A DNA stretch of 64,000 bases from assembly GCA_937868725.1 (NCBI GenBank), contig CALMMQ010000104.1, positions 1 through 64,000 of the forward strand. Reading direction: 5' to 3'. Under the pieces are notes generated by a model. That model was not told the DNA's origin. It saw nothing but the letters and a program-made list of their open reading frames with translations, and ran no database searches. A program made the position numbers and the translations under genes. Source of the DNA: an uncultured Pleomorphomonas sp. (GTDB lineage: Bacteria; Pseudomonadota; Alphaproteobacteria; Rhizobiales; Pleomorphomonadaceae). Below, one piece after another: positions 18,171-29,142 of the stretch (position 1 is its first letter; each line of letters begins with the position of its first letter).

Positions 18171-19196
18171 TCAGCGACCACGCACCGTATCGCGCTCAAC
18201 CAGCAGGGTCGGTAGCAGCAGCGCATCGATGCGTTCAGCCTCGCCCGACAGATGGCGGGCCAGCAAATCGGCGGTCGCCTCCATCATGGCGGCCGTCGGC
18301 TGGCGCACGGTGGTCAGCCGATACGGTCGTTGGCTGGCGGCGGGGATGTCATCGAAGCCGACAACGGCCATGTCGCCCGGAACGTCGAGCCCGAACTCGC
18401 CGCGCAGACCGTCGATAAGGCCCATGGCCAGCACGTCGTTCTGGCAAAACACGGCGTCGGGACGCGATCCCTTTCCGCACAGCCTGACCGCCGCCCGCAA
18501 ACCGGCCTCATACGACGTCTCTCCCGCCGCGACGCGCATCACCGGCGCCAGGCCAAGCGCCGCCGTGCGCCGTGTAAAGCCCTGGCCGCGACTGTTCCAG
18601 GTCACGCCGCTGCCGCCATCGCCGGAGACGTAGGCGAAGCGCTGATAGCCGCGCGCGGCCAGAAGATCGGCCACCTCGCCACCAGCCGCCGCGTCGTCCG
18701 CCGAAACCGAGGAAACGCCGAGTCCCCGCTTGCCGTGGCGACCGAAGGCCACCACCGGCGTCCCTGTCGTCTGGCAGGTTGCGACGATCTCGGGCGATAC
18801 GTCGGATGCGCCGACGATCAGGCCGTCAACCTGGTACTGCAGCACCAGCGGCACCAGCCCGGCGGCGCTGTCGGGCCCCGAGAGATCAAACAGCAGCGCC
18901 TGCAAGCCGCGTCGCTGCAGCGCTGCCACCAGCGCCTTGAGCGCCAGCTGCGGCCAGGGGTTATGGAAATCGGCCAGCAGCACGCCGACAAGATTGGTGC
19001 GCCGTGCCCGGAGGCCACGGGCAATGAAGTTGGGGCGATAGCCGAGCGCCTCGGCCGCCGCCAGCACGCGCTCCCGCGTTTTCGCCGAGGCGCTGGCCCC
19101 CGGCGTAAAGGTGCGGGACACCGCCGATTCCGACACGCCCGCCGCCGCCGCCACGTCTCCTGCCGTCACACGCCGGCCCGTCTTGCCCTCGCCCAT
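18171..19196 (-). CDS. LacI-family transcriptional regulator
   Basis: A 341-residue regulator with an N-terminal helix-turn-helix (about 9-35: VTAGDVAAAAGVSESAVSR) and hinge helix (FIARGLRARRTNLVG), followed by a periplasmic-binding-protein-like sensor domain (about 65-335) with the family motif GFDDIPAAS near 285. It is divergent from a dehydrogenase and a TIM-barrel isomerase; the spacer contains a near-perfect palindrome with the CG centre typical of LacI operators (19251-19266). It therefore most likely represses this sugar or polyol catabolic module and perhaps itself. The inducer is unknown. Confidence 0.92.
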   Translation of the reverse strand: MGEGKTGRRVTAGDVAAAAGVSESAVSRTFTPGASASAKTRERVLAAAEALGYRPNFIARGLRARRTNLVGVLLADFHNPWPQLALKALVAALQRRGLQALLFDLSGPDSAAGLVPLVLQYQVDGLIVGASDVSPEIVATCQTTGTPVVAFGRHGKRGLGVSSVSADDAAAGGEVADLLAARGYQRFAYVSGDGGSGVTWNSRGQGFTRRTAALGLAPVMRVAAGETSYEAGLRAAVRLCGKGSRPDAVFCQNDVLAMGLIDGLRGEFGLDVPGDMAVVGFDDIPAASQRPYRLTTVRQPTAAMMEATADLLARHLSGEAERIDALLLPTLLVERDTVRGR

Positions 19197-19250
19197 GTCC
19201 CCCGCGCTCCGTTCGCAGCCGCCGTCACTCTAGCGCCAACAGCAGCTGGA

Positions 19251-19266
19251 TTGCAATCGAATGCAA
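19251..19266. promoter_or_regulatory. LacI-type operator
   Basis: TTGCAATCGAATGCAA: half-sites TTGCA and TGCAA around a TCGA core with one mismatched pair. The central CG and 16-base length are typical of LacI/GalR-family operators. It sits 55 bases from the lacI-type start and 90 bases from the dehydrogenase start, suited to control both. Confidence 0.75.
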
Positions 19267-19355
19267 AAATGCCTTGCCAAGCCCCCGCCCCGGTGAGACT
19301 GTTTGTGCCAACAGCGAGCGCGCCGGCTTCAACGGCGCGCCGGGGAGGACAGGAG

Positions 19356-20354
19356 ATGACCATTCGATTCGGCCTCATTGGCTGCGGCGTCATGGGCGCC
19401 GATCACGCCCGCATCCTGCGGGGCGACGTCGCCGGTGCCGAGCTCGTCGCCGTTCACGATACGGACGTCGCCCGCGCCGCAGCCCTCGCGTCGTCCGGTG
19501 GCCGCGTCTTCGCCGACCCGTTCGCGCTCATCGCCGACAAGACCGTCGACGCGCTGATCATTGCCTCGCCCGACGCGACGCACGCGCCGCTGACGCTCGC
19601 CGCCATCGCCGCCGGCAAGCCGGTGCTGTGCGAGAAGCCCATGGCCGCCAGCCTCGACGAGGCGCGCACCGTCGTCGCAGCCGAAGTGGCGGCCGGCCGG
19701 CCGCTGGTGCAGATCGGCTTCATGCGCCGCTTCGATCCCGGCTATCGCGCCATGCGCCGGGCAGTGGCCGAGGAAAGCTTCGGCCGGCCCCTGTTCTTGC
19801 ACTGCGTCCACCGCAACGCCGTCGGCCCCGACTATGTGACGTCCGATCTGGTGCTGGCCAACTCCTGCGTCCACGAGATCGACATTTCCCGCTTCGTGCT
19901 GGCCGACGACCACGCCCGCGTACGGGTGATTGGCGCCCCGGCCTCGCGTCGGGCGCCGGGCCGGCAGCCGCTGCTGATGCTGCTGGAGACGGCGCGCGGC
20001 GTCGTCGTGTCGGTGGAAGCCTTCCTTGACGCCCAATACGGCTACGACGTGCGCGGTGAGCTGGTGTGCGAGGATGGCACGCTGTCACTCGACCCGCACC
20101 CGCCGGTCAAGGCCCGCCACAGCGGCACCGACGGCAGCGCCGTCGAAGGCGACTGGCGCGGCCGCTTTGCCGACGCCTACCGCTGTCAGCTGCGCGATTT
20201 CGTCGCCGCGCTGACTGGCGGCCCGTTCCTCGGCGCCAGTGCCTGGGACGGCTACGTCGCCTCGGTAACCGCCGCCGCGGCGCTGGAAGCGCTGGCGCGC
20301 GGGACCGTCGTCACCATCGACGCCGGCCAGCGCCCTGCCTTCTACGCCGGCTGA
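19356..20354 (+). CDS. Gfo/Idh/MocA-family NAD(P)-dependent dehydrogenase (inositol 2-dehydrogenase-like)
   Basis: A 332-residue oxidoreductase with an N-terminal Rossmann fold (FGLIGCGVMGADHA, 5-18), the EKP motif containing the conserved active-site lysine (CEKPMA, about 93-98), and the second-domain residues N-S-C-V-H-E-I-D (about 168-175), which contain the family's Asp and His catalytic positions. The sequence texture is closest to IolG-type inositol or sugar 2-dehydrogenases, although the exact substrate cannot be read. AGGACAGGAG precedes the ATG. It is the first gene of a two-gene operon with the TIM-barrel protein (42-base gap), under the divergent LacI regulator. Confidence 0.88.
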   Translation: MTIRFGLIGCGVMGADHARILRGDVAGAELVAVHDTDVARAAALASSGGRVFADPFALIADKTVDALIIASPDATHAPLTLAAIAAGKPVLCEKPMAASLDEARTVVAAEVAAGRPLVQIGFMRRFDPGYRAMRRAVAEESFGRPLFLHCVHRNAVGPDYVTSDLVLANSCVHEIDISRFVLADDHARVRVIGAPASRRAPGRQPLLMLLETARGVVVSVEAFLDAQYGYDVRGELVCEDGTLSLDPHPPVKARHSGTDGSAVEGDWRGRFADAYRCQLRDFVAALTGGPFLGASAWDGYVASVTAAAALEALARGTVVTIDAGQRPAFYAG

Positions 20355-20396
20355 GGCGACCGCCGTTCTGCAACCCGTCCGCTGGGAAGTCCCGCC

Positions 20397-21359
20397 ATGA
20401 AGATCGGCCTCGTCTCCGACAGTCTCGCCCACCTGCCCTTGCCGCAGATGCTCGACGCCGCCAAGGCACTCGGCATCGAGGGGCTGGAACTGGCCACCGG
20501 CAACTGGTCGTCGGCGCCCCATCTCGACCTCCAGCGGCTGCTCGGCAGCGCCGATGCACGCCAGCGCTTCCGGGAGGAGTTCACCCGCCGCGACCTCGAG
20601 CTCATCGCCCTCAACTGCTCGGGCAACCCGCTGCATCCGGTCGACGGCGGACGCCAGACGGCCATCACCTACGACACCATCCGCCTCGCCGGCGAACTGG
20701 GACTGTCAACGGTGGTGATGATGTCCGGCCTGCCCGGCGGCGCCCCGGGCGACGCCACGCCCAACTGGATCGTCTCGTCCTGGCCGCCGGAAACCCAGAC
20801 CATCCTCGCCTGGCAATGGCAGGAACGGCTGCTGCCGTTCTGGACCGATCTCGTCGCCCATGCCAGCGCTCACGGCGTTACACGCCTCGCCCTCGAGCTG
20901 CACGGCAACCAACTGGTCTACAACGTGCCGACGCTGATGCGCCTGCGGGCGGCCGTGGGCGACGTCGTCGGCGCCAACCTCGATCCCAGCCACCTGCTGT
21001 GGATGGGCGCCGATCCGCTGGCCGCCATCGATGCCCTCGGCCCGGCCATCTGCCACGTGCACGCCAAGGACACCTTCATCAACGCCCCCAGGGCAGCGTT
21101 GACCAGCCGGCTGGAAAACGGCTCGCTGATGGACATCGCCGGCCGGGCCTGGAGCTACATCACCCTCGGCTACGGTCAGGACGAAAGCTGGTGGCGGGCC
21201 TTCTGCTACCGCCTGCGCATGGTGGGGTACGAGGGCTGGCTGTCGATCGAGCATGAGGACGTGCTGCTCGCCCGCCTCGAAGGCGTCGAACGCTCGGTGG
21301 CGCTGCTGCGGGCCGTGGCGCCGATCGCCGCCGGCGACTTCCGGCCCCAGCCGGCCTGA
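20397..21359 (+). CDS. Sugar phosphate isomerase/epimerase family TIM-barrel protein
   Basis: A 320-residue AP-endonuclease-2-type TIM barrel. The metal-ligand positions of the family are visible: Glu in LALELHGNQ (about 162), Asp and His in NLDPSHLLW (about 197-202), His in HVHAKD (about 218-222) and Glu in SIEHED (about 282). Members isomerise or epimerise sugars, keto-inositols or sugar acids. Paired with a Gfo/Idh/MocA dehydrogenase it probably acts on the oxidised product (a common two-step oxidation plus isomerisation arrangement). No transporter belongs to this unit. The next feature downstream is tRNA-Val. Confidence 0.88.
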   Translation: MKIGLVSDSLAHLPLPQMLDAAKALGIEGLELATGNWSSAPHLDLQRLLGSADARQRFREEFTRRDLELIALNCSGNPLHPVDGGRQTAITYDTIRLAGELGLSTVVMMSGLPGGAPGDATPNWIVSSWPPETQTILAWQWQERLLPFWTDLVAHASAHGVTRLALELHGNQLVYNVPTLMRLRAAVGDVVGANLDPSHLLWMGADPLAAIDALGPAICHVHAKDTFINAPRAALTSRLENGSLMDIAGRAWSYITLGYGQDESWWRAFCYRLRMVGYEGWLSIEHEDVLLARLEGVERSVALLRAVAPIAAGDFRPQPA

Positions 21360-21383
21360 GACAAACCGGATGCAAGTGGTAGA

Positions 21384-21460
21384 TGGTGGGCGGTGAGGGT
21401 CTCGAACCCCCGACATCCAGTGTGTAAAACTGGCGCTCTGACCAACTGAGCTAACCGCCC
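21384..21460 (-). tRNA. tRNA-Val (anticodon TAC)
   Basis: Read on the minus strand, GGGCGGT...ACCGCCC form the acceptor stem and CCA is encoded. The anticodon stem CCAGT/ACTGG encloses TTTACAC, giving anticodon TAC (decodes GTA and, by wobble, other Val codons). The T-loop GGTTCGAACC is canonical. It lies downstream of hupB, as in several rhizobia. Confidence 0.97.
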
Positions 21461-21599
21461 CGCCCCGATCGGCGCGATCGGCGGACCGCTGTCGCGGCCA
21501 GCCACGGATGCGCCCGCTGGCGCCGCGCCGAAGGTGGATCGATGATCTAATGGGTTACGCCGGCAAATGCAAGGCGACCCCACGCAGCGACCCGGCCAC

Positions 21600-21633
21600 A
21601 AAAAAGGGCGCAGCCACTGGTCGCGACCGCGCC
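21600..21633 (-). terminator. Intrinsic terminator after hupB
   Basis: On the minus strand GGCGC...GCGCC encloses a smaller palindrome (GGTCGCGACC) and is followed by CTTTTTT. It lies about 50 bases past the hupB stop. Confidence 0.75.
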
Positions 21634-21682
21634 TTCCAGAAAGCGCTCCGGCCACCGAGCGGCGGCCGGAACCGATTCCTGA

Positions 21683-21958
21683 TTATCCGTTGACCGCGTC
21701 CTTGAGGCCCTTGCCAACGCGGAACTTCGGCTGCTTGGAAGCAGCGATCTTGAGCGGCTCGCCCGTCTGCGGATTGCGCCCTTCGGAGGCGGCACGCTCG
21801 GTCACGACGAAATTGCCGAAACCGACGATACGGACTTCGTCACCGGCCTTCAGCGTTTCAGTGATCGTCTCGAAGACGGCATCAACGGCAGCACCAGCCT
21901 GCGCCTTGTTGAGCGACGCCTTTTCGGCGACCCGCGCGACCAGATCGTTCTTGTTCAT
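21683..21958 (-). CDS. hupB: DNA-binding protein HU
   Basis: A 91-residue histone-like protein that bends DNA and compacts the nucleoid as a dimer. It starts [16 protein letters not shown] and contains the conserved beta-arm region [12 protein letters not shown] (about 61-72) with the intercalating proline (Pro63), followed by [13 protein letters not shown]. Full length. It lies downstream of lon, with its own terminator (21600-21633) and separated from lon by that gene's terminator, so it has its own promoter in the 22000 region. The order clpP-clpX-lon-hupB-tRNA-Val is a conserved rhizobial arrangement. Confidence 0.96.
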   Translation of the reverse strand: MNKNDLVARVAEKASLNKAQAGAAVDAVFETITETLKAGDEVRIVGFGNFVVTERAASEGRNPQTGEPLKIAASKQPKFRVGKGLKDAVNG

Positions 21959-22083
21959 CTCGTGTCCCTTTGTTGATCTCTGACGGTGGCGGAGAGCCGC
22001 TACCTCGGCCGGCACGTTTCCCAGATTTCCGCGGAAAATCAAGTGCCGGTTGGCGACTATTATCGGTTTTTTATCGCCAAGGC

Positions 22084-22114
22084 AAAAAGAAACCCGGAGA
22101 GTGCGTCTCCGGGT
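22084..22114 (-). terminator. Intrinsic terminator after lon
   Basis: On the minus strand a 9-bp stem (arms 22092-22100 and 22106-22114, loop of 5) is followed by TTTCTTTTT. It starts 34 bases after the lon stop. Confidence 0.8.
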
Positions 22115-22147
22115 CGCTTTGTTTTGCAAATCGTGGCGAACGGCGGT

Positions 22148-24571
22148 TCAGTGCGCCGTGACGCCGGGCTGATCGGCGTCCTGAGCCTGTGCGGCAACCG
22201 GCGCTTTTGATTCGTCCCACTCGATCGGCGTCACCGGCCGAGTGAGCGCCACCTTCAGAACCTCGTCCATGCGGCCGACCGGAATGATCTCCATCGCCGA
22301 CTTGACGTTATCCGGGATGTCCACCAGGTCCTTGGCGTTGTCGTCGGGAATCAGCACCGTCTTGATGCCGCCGCGATGGGCCGCCAGCAGCTTTTCCTTG
22401 AGACCGCCGATCGGCAGCACCCGGCCGCGCAGCGTGATCTCACCGGTCATGGCCACGTCGTGGCGGACGGGAATGCCGGTCATCACCGACACGATCGACG
22501 TCACCATGGCGATACCGGCCGACGGGCCATCCTTGGGCGTCGCGCCTTCCGGCACGTGCACGTGGATGTCGCGCCGGTCGAACAGCGGCGGCTCGATGCC
22601 GAAGTCGACCGCGCGAGAGCGGACGTACGACGCCGCCGCCGAGATCGACTCCTTCATCACGTCCTTGAGATTACCGGTCACCGTCATGCGGCCCTTGCCG
22701 TGCAGGCTGACCGACTCGATGGTCAGGAGCTCGCCGCCGACTTCGGTCCAGGCCAGACCGGTGACGACGCCGATCTGATCCTCGCCCTCGGCCTCGCCGT
22801 GCCGGAAGCGCGGCGCACCAAGATAGTCCTCGACCTTTTCCGGCGTCATGACGATCTGCTTGAGTTCGCCCTTGGCCTTCTGCAGCTCGGTCACGGCCTT
22901 GCGGGCGAGCGACATCATCTCGCGGTCGAGATTGCGCACGCCGGCTTCCCGCGTGTACTGGCGGATCAGCATGCGGATGGCGTCCTCGCCGATCTCGTAC
23001 TCCGACGGCTTGAGGCCATGGTCGGCGATCGCCTTGGGCAGCAGGTGGCGCTTGGCGATCTCCACCTTCTCATCCTCGGTGTAGCCGGCGATGCGGATGA
23101 TCTCCATGCGGTCCATCAGCGGGCCGGGAATGTTGAGCGTGTTGGCCGTGGTCACGAACATCACGTCGCTGAGGTCGTATTCGACCTCCAGGTAGTGATC
23201 CATGAACGTGTTGTTCTGCTCCGGGTCCAGCACCTCCAACAGCGCCGACGACGGGTCGCCGCGATAGTCCTGGCCGAGCTTGTCGATCTCGTCGAGCAGG
23301 AACAGCGGGTTGGATTTCTTGGCCTTCTTCATCGACTGGATGACCTTGCCGGGCATCGAGCCGATGTAGGTGCGGCGGTGACCGCGAATCTCGGCCTCGT
23401 CACGCACGCCGCCCAGCGACATGCGGATGTACTCGCGGCCGGTCGCCTTGGCGATCGACTTGGCCAGCGACGTCTTGCCGACGCCCGGCGGACCGACGAG
23501 GCAGATGATCGGACCCTTGAGCTTGTTGGCGCGCGACTGCACCGCCAGATACTCGATGATGCGCTCCTTGACCTTGTCGAGGCCGAAGTGATCCTCGTTG
23601 AGCACCTTTTCGGCAAAGGCGAGGTCATGCTTGACCTTGGAGCGGTTCTTCCAGGGAATGCCGAGAATCCAGTCGAGGTAGTTGCGCACCACGGTGGCTT
23701 CCGCCGACATGGGCGACATCTGCCGGAGCTTCTTGAGCTCGGCCGTGGCCTTCTCGCGCGCTTCCTTGCTGAGCTTGGTGCGCTTGATGCGCTCCTCGAT
23801 CTCGCCGAGTTCGTCCTTGCCGTCCTCGCCGTCACCGAGCTCCTTCTGGATCGCCTTCATCTGCTCGTTGAGATAATACTCGCGCTGCGTCTTCTCCATC
23901 TGGCGCTTGACGCGGCTGCGGATGCGCTTCTCGACCTGCAGCACCGAAATCTCGCTCTCCATGAGACCGAGCACGCGCTCCAGCCGTTCGATGACCGAAC
24001 GCAGGCCAAGCACCTCCTGCTTCTCGGTGATCTTCACCGCCAGATGGCTGGCGATGGTGTCGGCGAGCTTGGAATAGTCGTCGATCTCCTTGATGGTGCC
24101 GAACACCTCGGGGGAGACCTTCTTGTTGAGCTTCACGTAGTTGTCGAACTCGGCGATCACCGAGCGGGCCAGGGCCTCGACCTCGACCTTGTCGCTGGGC
24201 GTATCGACGATCGGCACCACTTCGGCCTCGAAATACTCGGCCCGGTCGGCAAAGCTCACCACCTCGGCGCGGCGCGCCCCTTCGACCAGCACCTTGACGG
24301 TGCCGTCGGGCAGCTTGAGCAGCTGCAGCACGGTGGCCAGCGTACCGATGGTGAAGATGCCGTCCGGCGTCGGATCATCGTCACCGGCGTTCTTCTGCGT
24401 GGCAAGCAGGATCTGCTTGTCGGCGGCCATGACCTCCTCGAGCGCGCGGATGGATTTCTCGCGACCCACGAACAGCGGCACGATCATGTGCGGGAAAACG
24501 ACGATGTCACGAAGCGGCAGAACCGGGAAAATGTCGTTTCCCATTCCGGTGGGGGAGGAAGAAGCGGCCAT
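22148..24571 (-). CDS. lon: ATP-dependent protease La
   Basis: Full-length LonA of 807 residues: N-terminal substrate-binding domain (about 15-210, beginning [15 protein letters not shown]), coiled coil, AAA+ module with Walker [10 protein letters not shown] (about 360) and Walker [10 protein letters not shown], and a C-terminal Ser-Lys protease domain with the catalytic serine in DGPSAGIAM and the lysine in [14 protein letters not shown]. It degrades misfolded and regulatory proteins; in alphaproteobacteria these include DnaA and cell-cycle regulators. It lies 382 bases downstream of clpX on the same strand. A good heat-shock (RpoH) promoter match upstream suggests its own stress-inducible transcription. 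Confidence 0.97.
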   Translation of the reverse strand: MAASSSPTGMGNDIFPVLPLRDIVVFPHMIVPLFVGREKSIRALEEVMAADKQILLATQKNAGDDDPTPDGIFTIGTLATVLQLLKLPDGTVKVLVEGARRAEVVSFADRAEYFEAEVVPIVDTPSDKVEVEALARSVIAEFDNYVKLNKKVSPEVFGTIKEIDDYSKLADTIASHLAVKITEKQEVLGLRSVIERLERVLGLMESEISVLQVEKRIRSRVKRQMEKTQREYYLNEQMKAIQKELGDGEDGKDELGEIEERIKRTKLSKEAREKATAELKKLRQMSPMSAEATVVRNYLDWILGIPWKNRSKVKHDLAFAEKVLNEDHFGLDKVKERIIEYLAVQSRANKLKGPIICLVGPPGVGKTSLAKSIAKATGREYIRMSLGGVRDEAEIRGHRRTYIGSMPGKVIQSMKKAKKSNPLFLLDEIDKLGQDYRGDPSSALLEVLDPEQNNTFMDHYLEVEYDLSDVMFVTTANTLNIPGPLMDRMEIIRIAGYTEDEKVEIAKRHLLPKAIADHGLKPSEYEIGEDAIRMLIRQYTREAGVRNLDREMMSLARKAVTELQKAKGELKQIVMTPEKVEDYLGAPRFRHGEAEGEDQIGVVTGLAWTEVGGELLTIESVSLHGKGRMTVTGNLKDVMKESISAAASYVRSRAVDFGIEPPLFDRRDIHVHVPEGATPKDGPSAGIAMVTSIVSVMTGIPVRHDVAMTGEITLRGRVLPIGGLKEKLLAAHRGGIKTVLIPDDNAKDLVDIPDNVKSAMEIIPVGRMDEVLKVALTRPVTPIEWDESKAPVAAQAQDADQPGVTAH

Positions 24572-24953
24572 CAGATCATCCTTTCTCGTGGCCCGTCGAT
24601 CACTCCGAGCGGAGAGATGACGTCCGTCGCGCGTGGGACGGATGTGGCCCCCGGCCCCTGAAGCACAGGGTCGGGCGGGTCTACATCGGCCAACGGGAGC
24701 CAGAGAAGGAGTCCGGAAGAAGTCCTCCGGTCCGCTTGGCCGGCCGCCTTGTCCTCGCCCTCAAGGCACGAAGACAAGCGCCTGTCCCGTTTCCGTCGCT
24801 GCCGCGCAAGCGGATACATGGACCGCGGCAGGAAGGTTTTCAAGAGCCGCGACCGGGGAACGGCCGCGGATCAGATCTTGTTGATCATACTGATCCGAAA
24901 CGATGTCTGGATCAATGTCGACGAGAGTTTGGACGACGCCCGGCCGGATCGGC
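24572..24953. other. clpX-lon intergenic region
   Basis: 382 bases without a gene. Apart from the heat-shock-type promoter at 24816-24844, I see several GATC-rich short repeats at 24870-24920 (GATCAGATC, TTGATCATACTGATC) close to the clpX stop, but no clear terminator with a T-tract. Confidence 0.55.
24816..24844 (-). promoter_or_regulatory. Candidate RpoH (sigma-32) promoter for lon
   Basis: On the minus strand CTTGAAA (24844-24838), a 15-base spacer and TCCATGT (24822-24816) match the heat-shock consensus CTTGAAA...CCCATnT at 7/7 and 6/7 positions. Transcription would start near 24808, leaving a leader of about 235 bases before the lon ATG. lon is a classical RpoH target. Confidence 0.55.
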
Positions 24954-26216
<1,263 letters not shown>

Positions 26217-26434
26217 CCACTCATTCCTGCTCGGTTGTCGGATGGAACAACCATCCGGGCCCTTGCGCCGACCGCCAACACAGCGGGTTCACGGGCGGCA
26301 CCCGACCATCTCTCAACCCCTTTGTGGCCCGCTTCCCTGAGCCGGGAAAGACCGCACAGCCATGCTGCACTCAGAGGAATCAAGATATGCTTAACACGTT
26401 TCTGAGCTGCCCGGCCGACTGGCCGGACCGCTCG

Positions 26435-27055
26435 TCAGGCGGGCACGGCACGGCTGTGCAGCACCTCGTCCACCAGTCCGAACGCCTTGGCAGTTTCGGC
26501 GTCCATAAAGTTGTCGCGCTCCAGCGCCTCTTCGACCGCCGGCAGTTCGCGCCCGGTATGCTTGACGTAGATCTCGTTGAGCCGGCGCTTCAGCTTCAGG
26601 ATTTCCTGGGCGTGCAGCATGATGTCCGCCGCCTGACCACGGAAACCGCCGGACGGCTGGTGCACCATGATGCGTGAGTTGGGCAGCGAAGCGCGCATGC
26701 CGGGCTCACCGGCCGCCAGCAGCAGCGACCCCATCGACGCCGCCTGACCGATGCAGAGCGTCGCCACCTTGGGGCGGATGAACTGCATGGTGTCGTAGAT
26801 GGCAAGGCCACTCGTCACATAACCGCCGGGCGAGTTGATGTAGAGAGAGATTTCCTTGCTCGGATTCTCGGCCTCGAGGAACAGCAACTGGGCGCAGACC
26901 AGGGTGGCAACACCGTCGTCGATGCCACCGGTGATGAAGATGATCCGCTCCTTGAGCAGGCGCGAGAAAATATCATAGGCGCGCTCTCCCCGGTTCGTCT
27001 GTTCGACGACCATGGGAACCAGCGTGCTCATCGTGAAATCGACTGGATCCTTCAT
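26435..27055 (-). CDS. clpP: ATP-dependent Clp protease, proteolytic subunit ClpP
   Basis: Serine protease subunit of 206 residues. The catalytic serine is in GQAASMGS and the histidine in MVHQPSGG, both in canonical context; the N-terminal axial-loop region ([21 protein letters not shown]) is typical. I chose the ATG at 27055 (MKDPVDF) because GAGGAAACGG provides a ribosome-binding site and the family length fits; the frame is open further upstream. It lies between tig and clpX, as in most proteobacteria, and tetradecamerises to form the ClpXP chamber. Confidence 0.96.
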   Translation of the reverse strand: MKDPVDFTMSTLVPMVVEQTNRGERAYDIFSRLLKERIIFITGGIDDGVATLVCAQLLFLEAENPSKEISLYINSPGGYVTSGLAIYDTMQFIRPKVATLCIGQAASMGSLLLAAGEPGMRASLPNSRIMVHQPSGGFRGQAADIMLHAQEILKLKRRLNEIYVKHTGRELPAVEEALERDNFMDAETAKAFGLVDEVLHSRAVPA

Positions 27056-27379
27056 CCGTTTCCTCGGCCTTCCATCTCGCGAACTCAACTGTCTACCAGC
27101 CATTACGCGGCCGGCAAAGCGGCCGGGGCGCGGCAATGGTCACTTTCCGCCGATCGTTACATCCCAACCCGGTCCTTGGCTACCACAAAGGCTCTGAATT
27201 TTCCGTGCATGGTGTACGACGTGGAAGCCTGGAGAATGTGCCGACGGAACCTCATGAAAAGGACCTATGCACTCGCGGGCCGTTCCGCAAGCCCCGGCCT
27301 GCCTGATTGACTGCCATGCAAAAAACAGAGCCGGGGCGTTGCCGCCCCGGCCCGTAATATTCTGCGGTCACAGGTCGAA
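27056..27379. other. tig-clpP intergenic region
   Basis: 324 bases without a gene. It holds the tig terminator (27320-27351) and then, towards clpP, presumably the clpP promoter. I found no convincing heat-shock consensus here. Confidence 0.5.
27320..27351 (-). terminator. Intrinsic terminator after tig
   Basis: On the minus strand a 9-bp GC stem (GCCGGGGCG paired with CGCCCCGGC; arms 27330-27338 and 27343-27351, 4-base loop) is followed by TCTGTTTTTT. It lies about 30 bases past the tig stop. Confidence 0.85.
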
Positions 27380-28729
27380 TCAGAGGCTGAGCTCGTCGTC
27401 TTCCTTGAACAGCTCGTCCTTGCTGACCGGCTTGTCGTTGACCTTGACCAGGCCCAGCAGCACGTCGACGACCTTTTCCTCGAACACCGGCGCCTGCAGC
27501 GAGGCGAGCGCATTGGCGTCCTTGCGGTAGTAGTCGAACACGGCGCGTTCCTGGCCGGGGAACTGGCGCGCACGCTCGATGAGGGCGCGCTGCAGCTCCT
27601 GCTCGGTGACCTGCACCTTGTGGGACTCGCCGAACTTCGACAGCACGAGGCCGAGGCGGACACGACGCTGAGCGATCTTGAGATAGTCGGCGCGCGCCTT
27701 CTCCTCGGTCGTCTCTTCGTCTTCGAAGGTCCGCTCGTTGCGCTTCATCTCCTGCTCGACCTGATTCCAGATCACCGCGAATTCCTGCTCGACCAGGGTC
27801 GAGGGCAGCTCGAAGGTGTACTGGCCATCCAGGGCGTCCAGCAGCTGACGCTTCACCTTCTGGCGGGTCTGGGCGCCATACTGCGATTCGACCTGGGTGC
27901 GGACAACGCCCTTGAGGGAGTCGAGGCTTTCCATGCCGAGCGTCTTGGCCCAGTCGTCGTCGATCTTGAGTTCGCCCGGCGCGGCAACCTCGAACACTTC
28001 GATGTCGAAGGTGGCGGCCTTACCAGCCAGATGCTTGGCCTGGTAGTCCGCGGGGAACGTGACTTCGATCACCTTCTTGTCGCCGGCCTTGGCGCCAATG
28101 AGCTGCTCCTCGAAACCGGGGATGAAGCGCTTCTGGCCCAGGAACAGCACGGCCCGCTCGTCGGCGCCGCCCTCGAAGGGTTCGCCGTCGACCTTGCCCA
28201 GGTAGGAAATGGTGATGCGGTCGCCGTCAGCGGCGGCGGCACCGGCTTCGCGCGGCTCGTAGGAGCGGGCACCGTCGGCGATCTGGCTGACGCGCTCGTC
28301 GACCTCGGCGTCGGCGATCTCGACCACCGGACGCTCGATCTCGATGCCGGCGACTTCGACCAGCTCGAAAGCCGGAACGATCTCGTACTTCAGCGCGTAG
28401 GCGAGATCGGCGGCACCGTCCAGGATCTTCTCGGCCTCTTCATCGGCCAGCTCGACCTGCGGCTGCATGGCAGCCTTCTCGGCGCGCTCTTCCAGCGCCT
28501 TGGCCGACGTCTCACCGATGACGGTGTTGACGATCTCGGCCATGGCCGACTTGCCATAGAGCTTCTTGAGATGGGCCTTGGGAACCTTGCCGGGGCGGAA
28601 GCCGCGAATGTTGGCCTTGCCCTTGAGATCTTCGAGATAGCCTTCCAGCCGCTCAGCGAGTTCGGACGCCGTGACGACGATCTTGAGCTCGCGCTTCAGG
28701 CCTTCGGTCGAGGTTTCAGTCACCTGCAT
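27380..28729 (-). CDS. tig: Trigger factor (ribosome-associated chaperone and peptidyl-prolyl isomerase)
   Basis: A 449-residue ribosome-bound chaperone. The N-terminal ribosome-binding domain has the signature GFRPGKVPKAHLKKLYG (about 44-60, containing the FRK-like ribosome docking loop); the FKBP-type PPIase domain lies at about 160-245 (DRITISYLGKVDGEPFEGG), followed by the alpha-helical C-terminal domain. Start at 28729 (MQVTETSTEGLKREL) matches the family; the upstream frame encodes no similarity. It heads the tig / clpP / clpX / lon series. tRNA-Leu lies about 165 bases upstream on the same strand. Confidence 0.96.
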   Translation of the reverse strand: MQVTETSTEGLKRELKIVVTASELAERLEGYLEDLKGKANIRGFRPGKVPKAHLKKLYGKSAMAEIVNTVIGETSAKALEERAEKAAMQPQVELADEEAEKILDGAADLAYALKYEIVPAFELVEVAGIEIERPVVEIADAEVDERVSQIADGARSYEPREAGAAAADGDRITISYLGKVDGEPFEGGADERAVLFLGQKRFIPGFEEQLIGAKAGDKKVIEVTFPADYQAKHLAGKAATFDIEVFEVAAPGELKIDDDWAKTLGMESLDSLKGVVRTQVESQYGAQTRQKVKRQLLDALDGQYTFELPSTLVEQEFAVIWNQVEQEMKRNERTFEDEETTEEKARADYLKIAQRRVRLGLVLSKFGESHKVQVTEQELQRALIERARQFPGQERAVFDYYRKDANALASLQAPVFEEKVVDVLLGLVKVNDKPVSKDELFKEDDELSL

Positions 28730-28893
28730 GGATTTGTTCTTTCGTCTCTTGTCCCGCGAAGACCCCAGAGCGGGCGTCGGCGACACCGATCGCACACCCA
28801 ACGGGGCATCCTATTCGTTCTTCGTCGTCTGCCGGGCGCGTCTGGCGCGAATCGCCGGCAAACCGCACCCCGGAGCCCGCCTTCATGTCGATC

Positions 28894-28978
28894 TGGTGCG
28901 GGCGAAGGGACTTGAACCCCCACGGCTTTCGCCACTGGAACCTAAATCCAGCGTGTCTACCAATTCCACCACGCCCGC
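28894..28978 (-). tRNA. tRNA-Leu (anticodon TAG)
   Basis: Minus strand: acceptor stem GCGGGCG/CGCCCGC, encoded CCA, long variable arm, and anticodon stem CTGGA/TCCAG enclosing TTTAGGT, giving anticodon TAG. T-loop GGTTCAAGTCC. Class II length of 85 bases fits tRNA-Leu. Confidence 0.97.
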
Positions 28979-29055
28979 GATCGACACCGCGACGAAATCC
29001 GCCTCCGATGCTCGAAGCGGCGTCTCCATACCAAACTTCCGGGCAGGCACAAAGC

Positions 29056-29090
29056 AAAAAGGGAAGATTCATCGCGAACCTCCCCTTTTT
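29056..29090 (-). terminator. Intrinsic terminator after the DUF4405 gene
   Basis: AAAAAGGG (29056-29063) pairs with CCCTTTTT (29083-29090), with partial pairing inside; A and T runs on the two sides make it potentially bidirectional. It lies 53 bases past the DUF4405 stop and upstream of tRNA-Leu. Confidence 0.7.
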
Positions 29091-29142
29091 GCCGGCTTGC
29101 TCGGTCCCCTGTCGTTCGGCGCACCGAACCGCGGCCGCCGCG

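Noticed and set aside
22376..24661. A plus-strand open frame of about 760 codons opposite lon
   Set aside because: Antisense shadow of the intact lon gene with the same His/Leu/Asp-rich composition bias and no recognisable motif or ribosome-binding site.
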